A stretch of DNA of 64,000 nt from Aphelocoma coerulescens (Eukaryota > Chordata > Aves > Passeriformes > Corvidae), in NCBI RefSeq assembly GCF_041296385.1, contig NC_091013.1:70091563-70155562 (forward strand), given 5' to 3'. The position numbers were made by a program, and so were the translations under genes. Under the pieces are notes generated by a model, which was given only the letters and a program-made list of their open reading frames with translations, had not been told where the DNA came from and ran no database searches. Below, piece after piece: positions 62,301 to 64,000 of the stretch; position 1 is the stretch's first letter; every line of letters begins with the position of its first letter.

Positions 62301-62961
62301 TGAACATCTATCTGGCAAAGAGGGCATGATTTGTTTAAAACACTGCCTGAACAGATCTAACAAACACAAAATAATGTATCTTCTGTCCACCTTCAATGCT
62401 CTGCTTCAGTTTAATTAATTTTCTTCACCTCCTTGTGTAAAATTTAGTGTCTGTGAAAATACTGTCAGCCTTAGAGAATTAAATTGTCTACCTGCTGTGG
62501 TACAATGGATTGAAAAGATCAAATCTTTGTCTTCTCCCTGTTGCCCTACAACTGCAATTCAGGAGATCACAGAGTCTCATTCACAGTACCTTGGGGTGGG
62601 AGGAGTGTCTCAAGCACCGACATCGTGTCACAGCACAGCACAGAGAGGATAACATAGCATAAATGCATAGCATAGAACAGGACAGGTCAGGAAGCAGCAG
62701 GCAAGCATGACAATCATTTTTCCTGCCATGCTGTGTAAACTGGGACAATCATAGACTTGTGCTATCTATAAATACCAGCTTCACTTCTACTGGCACAGCT
62801 GATACCAGCCCAGGCTTGCAGGCATCTACAACTTAATACTGAGTTATACTGTCAAAATTCAAGACACAACTCTTGGCGTAAGGTTCCCATCAGTCTCAGC
62901 CCTCGTAGCAATATATTTCCCTGGGCTGATGTCTGGGTAGACATCCCACTAACAGGGCAAG
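59345..62961. other. Anonymous non-coding DNA
   Basis: No gene recognised. A 132-codon plus-strand frame at 60775-61173 overlaps others in different phases and has no known domain. A 13-bp direct repeat (agaatgtaaatat) occurs at 59921 and 59941. Degenerate CACAG/CATAG pentamers lie near 62630-62685. Confidence 0.55.
59921..59953 (+). repeat. Short direct repeat, 20-bp period
   Basis: agaatgtaaatat occurs at 59921-59933 and 59941-59953. Confidence 0.85.
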
Positions 62962-62966
62962 TTCAC
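62962..62966 (+). other. Target-site duplication (left)
   Basis: ttcac, repeated exactly at 63521-63525, brackets the LTR at 62967-63520. Confidence 0.9.
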
Positions 62967-63520
62967 TGTCCTGGGTTGAGGTGTATTCTATTACCATCCT
63001 CATGAGCTGTTGAAATCAGGTGGGGCAGTGTTTCCTTGCCTCCTCCCCCCAGACTATCTTTCTGTTAATGGCCCATCATTGTCCTGCTGCATGACTCAGA
63101 GATAACTCCCTCCGGACTATCTTCTCTTAATGAGCCTAATCAACATTTGGCCTCATGACTCATTACCCCATTGTGAGATGCTCCAACCAGAGGGAGGAAC
63201 CAAGCATCCCATCGTGGATATAATCTCGCACTCTGAACACCAGAGACACTCTTTCCACTGGATTTCCAGAGGACAGGAGCTACACAGCCACCACTGGACT
63301 TTCTGAGGAAGAGCAGACCCCTTCTACCACAGGATCACCACTTCAGAGGACTGCAGCCACCATTCCACCAGACTGCTACCACTACCCTGCCTAACAGGGA
63401 CTCAGGTTGCATCTTGACTCTGTTGGTGTTTTCTTTTACTTTCTTTTCCTTTTCTTTAATTTCCATTGAATTGTTATTCTGACTTGGTGCCTCCCATCGG
63501 TTTGTTTCCAAACTAGTACA
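62967..63520 (+). mobile_element. Solo LTR, ERVL type, well preserved
   Basis: A 554-bp LTR from tgtcctgggttgaggtgt to ccaaactagtaca with an exact 5-bp duplication ttcac. The 5-bp length and the sequence match an ERVL-type LTR I associate with passerine genomes (from memory, not searched). A TATA-like gatataat lies near 63218-63225. The 3' third is a T/C-rich tract (63430-63460) before the end. Intact ends and duplication suggest it is the youngest insertion in the window. No internal proviral sequence follows, so it is solo. Confidence 0.92.
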
Positions 63521-63525
63521 TTCAC

Positions 63526-64000
63526 CCTGATATATGACTTAGAAAAGTGAAAAAAAAAAAAAAAGATCATTCTATGCTTTGTTTTCTCCTTGAATAATTT
63601 GAAAAACCTGGAACTTGGCAGGTATGAACAGCAATGCTTGGTGAAGAAGGAGCTGTATGCCAGCTGCTAATTTCTCTTTTTCCTTTGTCCTGACATAGCG
63701 GTGCAGGTCCAATGCTTGCACAAGTCTTTCTGGAGAGGGATTGAGTCAAAATGGACATGCTGCTTGAAGATGCCTCAAGACTTCTCTGAAGAGCTTGTGT
63801 CCTCACAAGAAATAGTTCAAGCCACGTTCCCACTACTTGTAACAATAATGTCTTTTAGTAATACTCTAATTGTTTTTACAATAGGCATTATGTGATCTAC
63901 TCTCTCCCTTCCCCAAACTCTCAAGTTTCACAAATAAGTCTTGCCCTGACACAGCAGATGGGAAAATACAGCAGCTCTCTGAGGAGGAGGCCTGAATCAC
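63526..64000. other. Anonymous non-coding DNA at the window edge
   Basis: Contains a 15-base A run at 63550-63564 and a 92-codon minus-strand frame (63567-63845) with no recognised domain. No gene can be called. Confidence 0.5.

Noticed and set aside
1..64000. CRISPR arrays, tRNA/rRNA genes, bacterial operons or ribosome binding sites
   Set aside because: No regularly spaced repeats, no cloverleaf or rRNA sequence recognised, and the repeat content is clearly avian.

Overview
This window looks like nuclear DNA of a bird, most likely a passerine. The sequence is AT-rich and has no dense gene layout. It carries several truncated CR1 LINE copies with the typical avian 3' tails, and single LTRs of endogenous retroviruses from at least five families. 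Two of those LTRs (44656-45379 and 62967-63520) resemble ERVL-type LTRs I associate with passerine genomes. That assignment is from memory and was not searched. There are no bacterial-style operons, no rRNA or tRNA genes and no CRISPR arrays.

I could not identify any protein-coding gene, exon or RNA gene with confidence. The longest open frames (about 120-166 codons) lie inside LTRs, cross a microsatellite, or have no recognisable domains. The window is best read as intergenic or deep intronic sequence. The only coding sequence of recognisable ancestry is a decayed piece of CR1 reverse transcriptase on the minus strand at 24730-24945.

Layout. 1-22357: mostly anonymous unique-looking DNA with homopolymer runs, a few hairpins or palindromes, and an uncertain LTR-like stretch near 19960-20440. 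22358-23135: a solo LTR (family B) abutting a plus-strand CR1 3' end. 24511-24945 and 26395-26577: CR1 fragments on opposite strands. 27306-31063: a C run and a CA/TA microsatellite. 32160-32800: a longer minus-strand CR1. 33180-33520: an AT-rich, regulatory-looking segment, followed by a GC-richer patch at 33900-34085 that encodes a secretory-peptide-like frame on the minus strand. 38354-41013: an LTR cluster with two minus-strand copies of family A, each with its own 4-bp target duplication, then a second family B LTR with a 6-bp duplication. 44656-45379: an older ERVL-type LTR. 52080-52810: a C-rich LTR with a 6-bp duplication. 54002-54240: a short LTR-like unit with a 5-bp duplication. 59079-59332: a CR1 fragment. 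62967-63520: a well-preserved ERVL-type LTR with an exact 5-bp duplication.

No genes can be said to work together here. The biological content is a record of retroelement insertion into a gene-poor region, plus several segments that look like candidate conserved non-coding elements and need alignment to test. I did not find evidence for a new molecular system.
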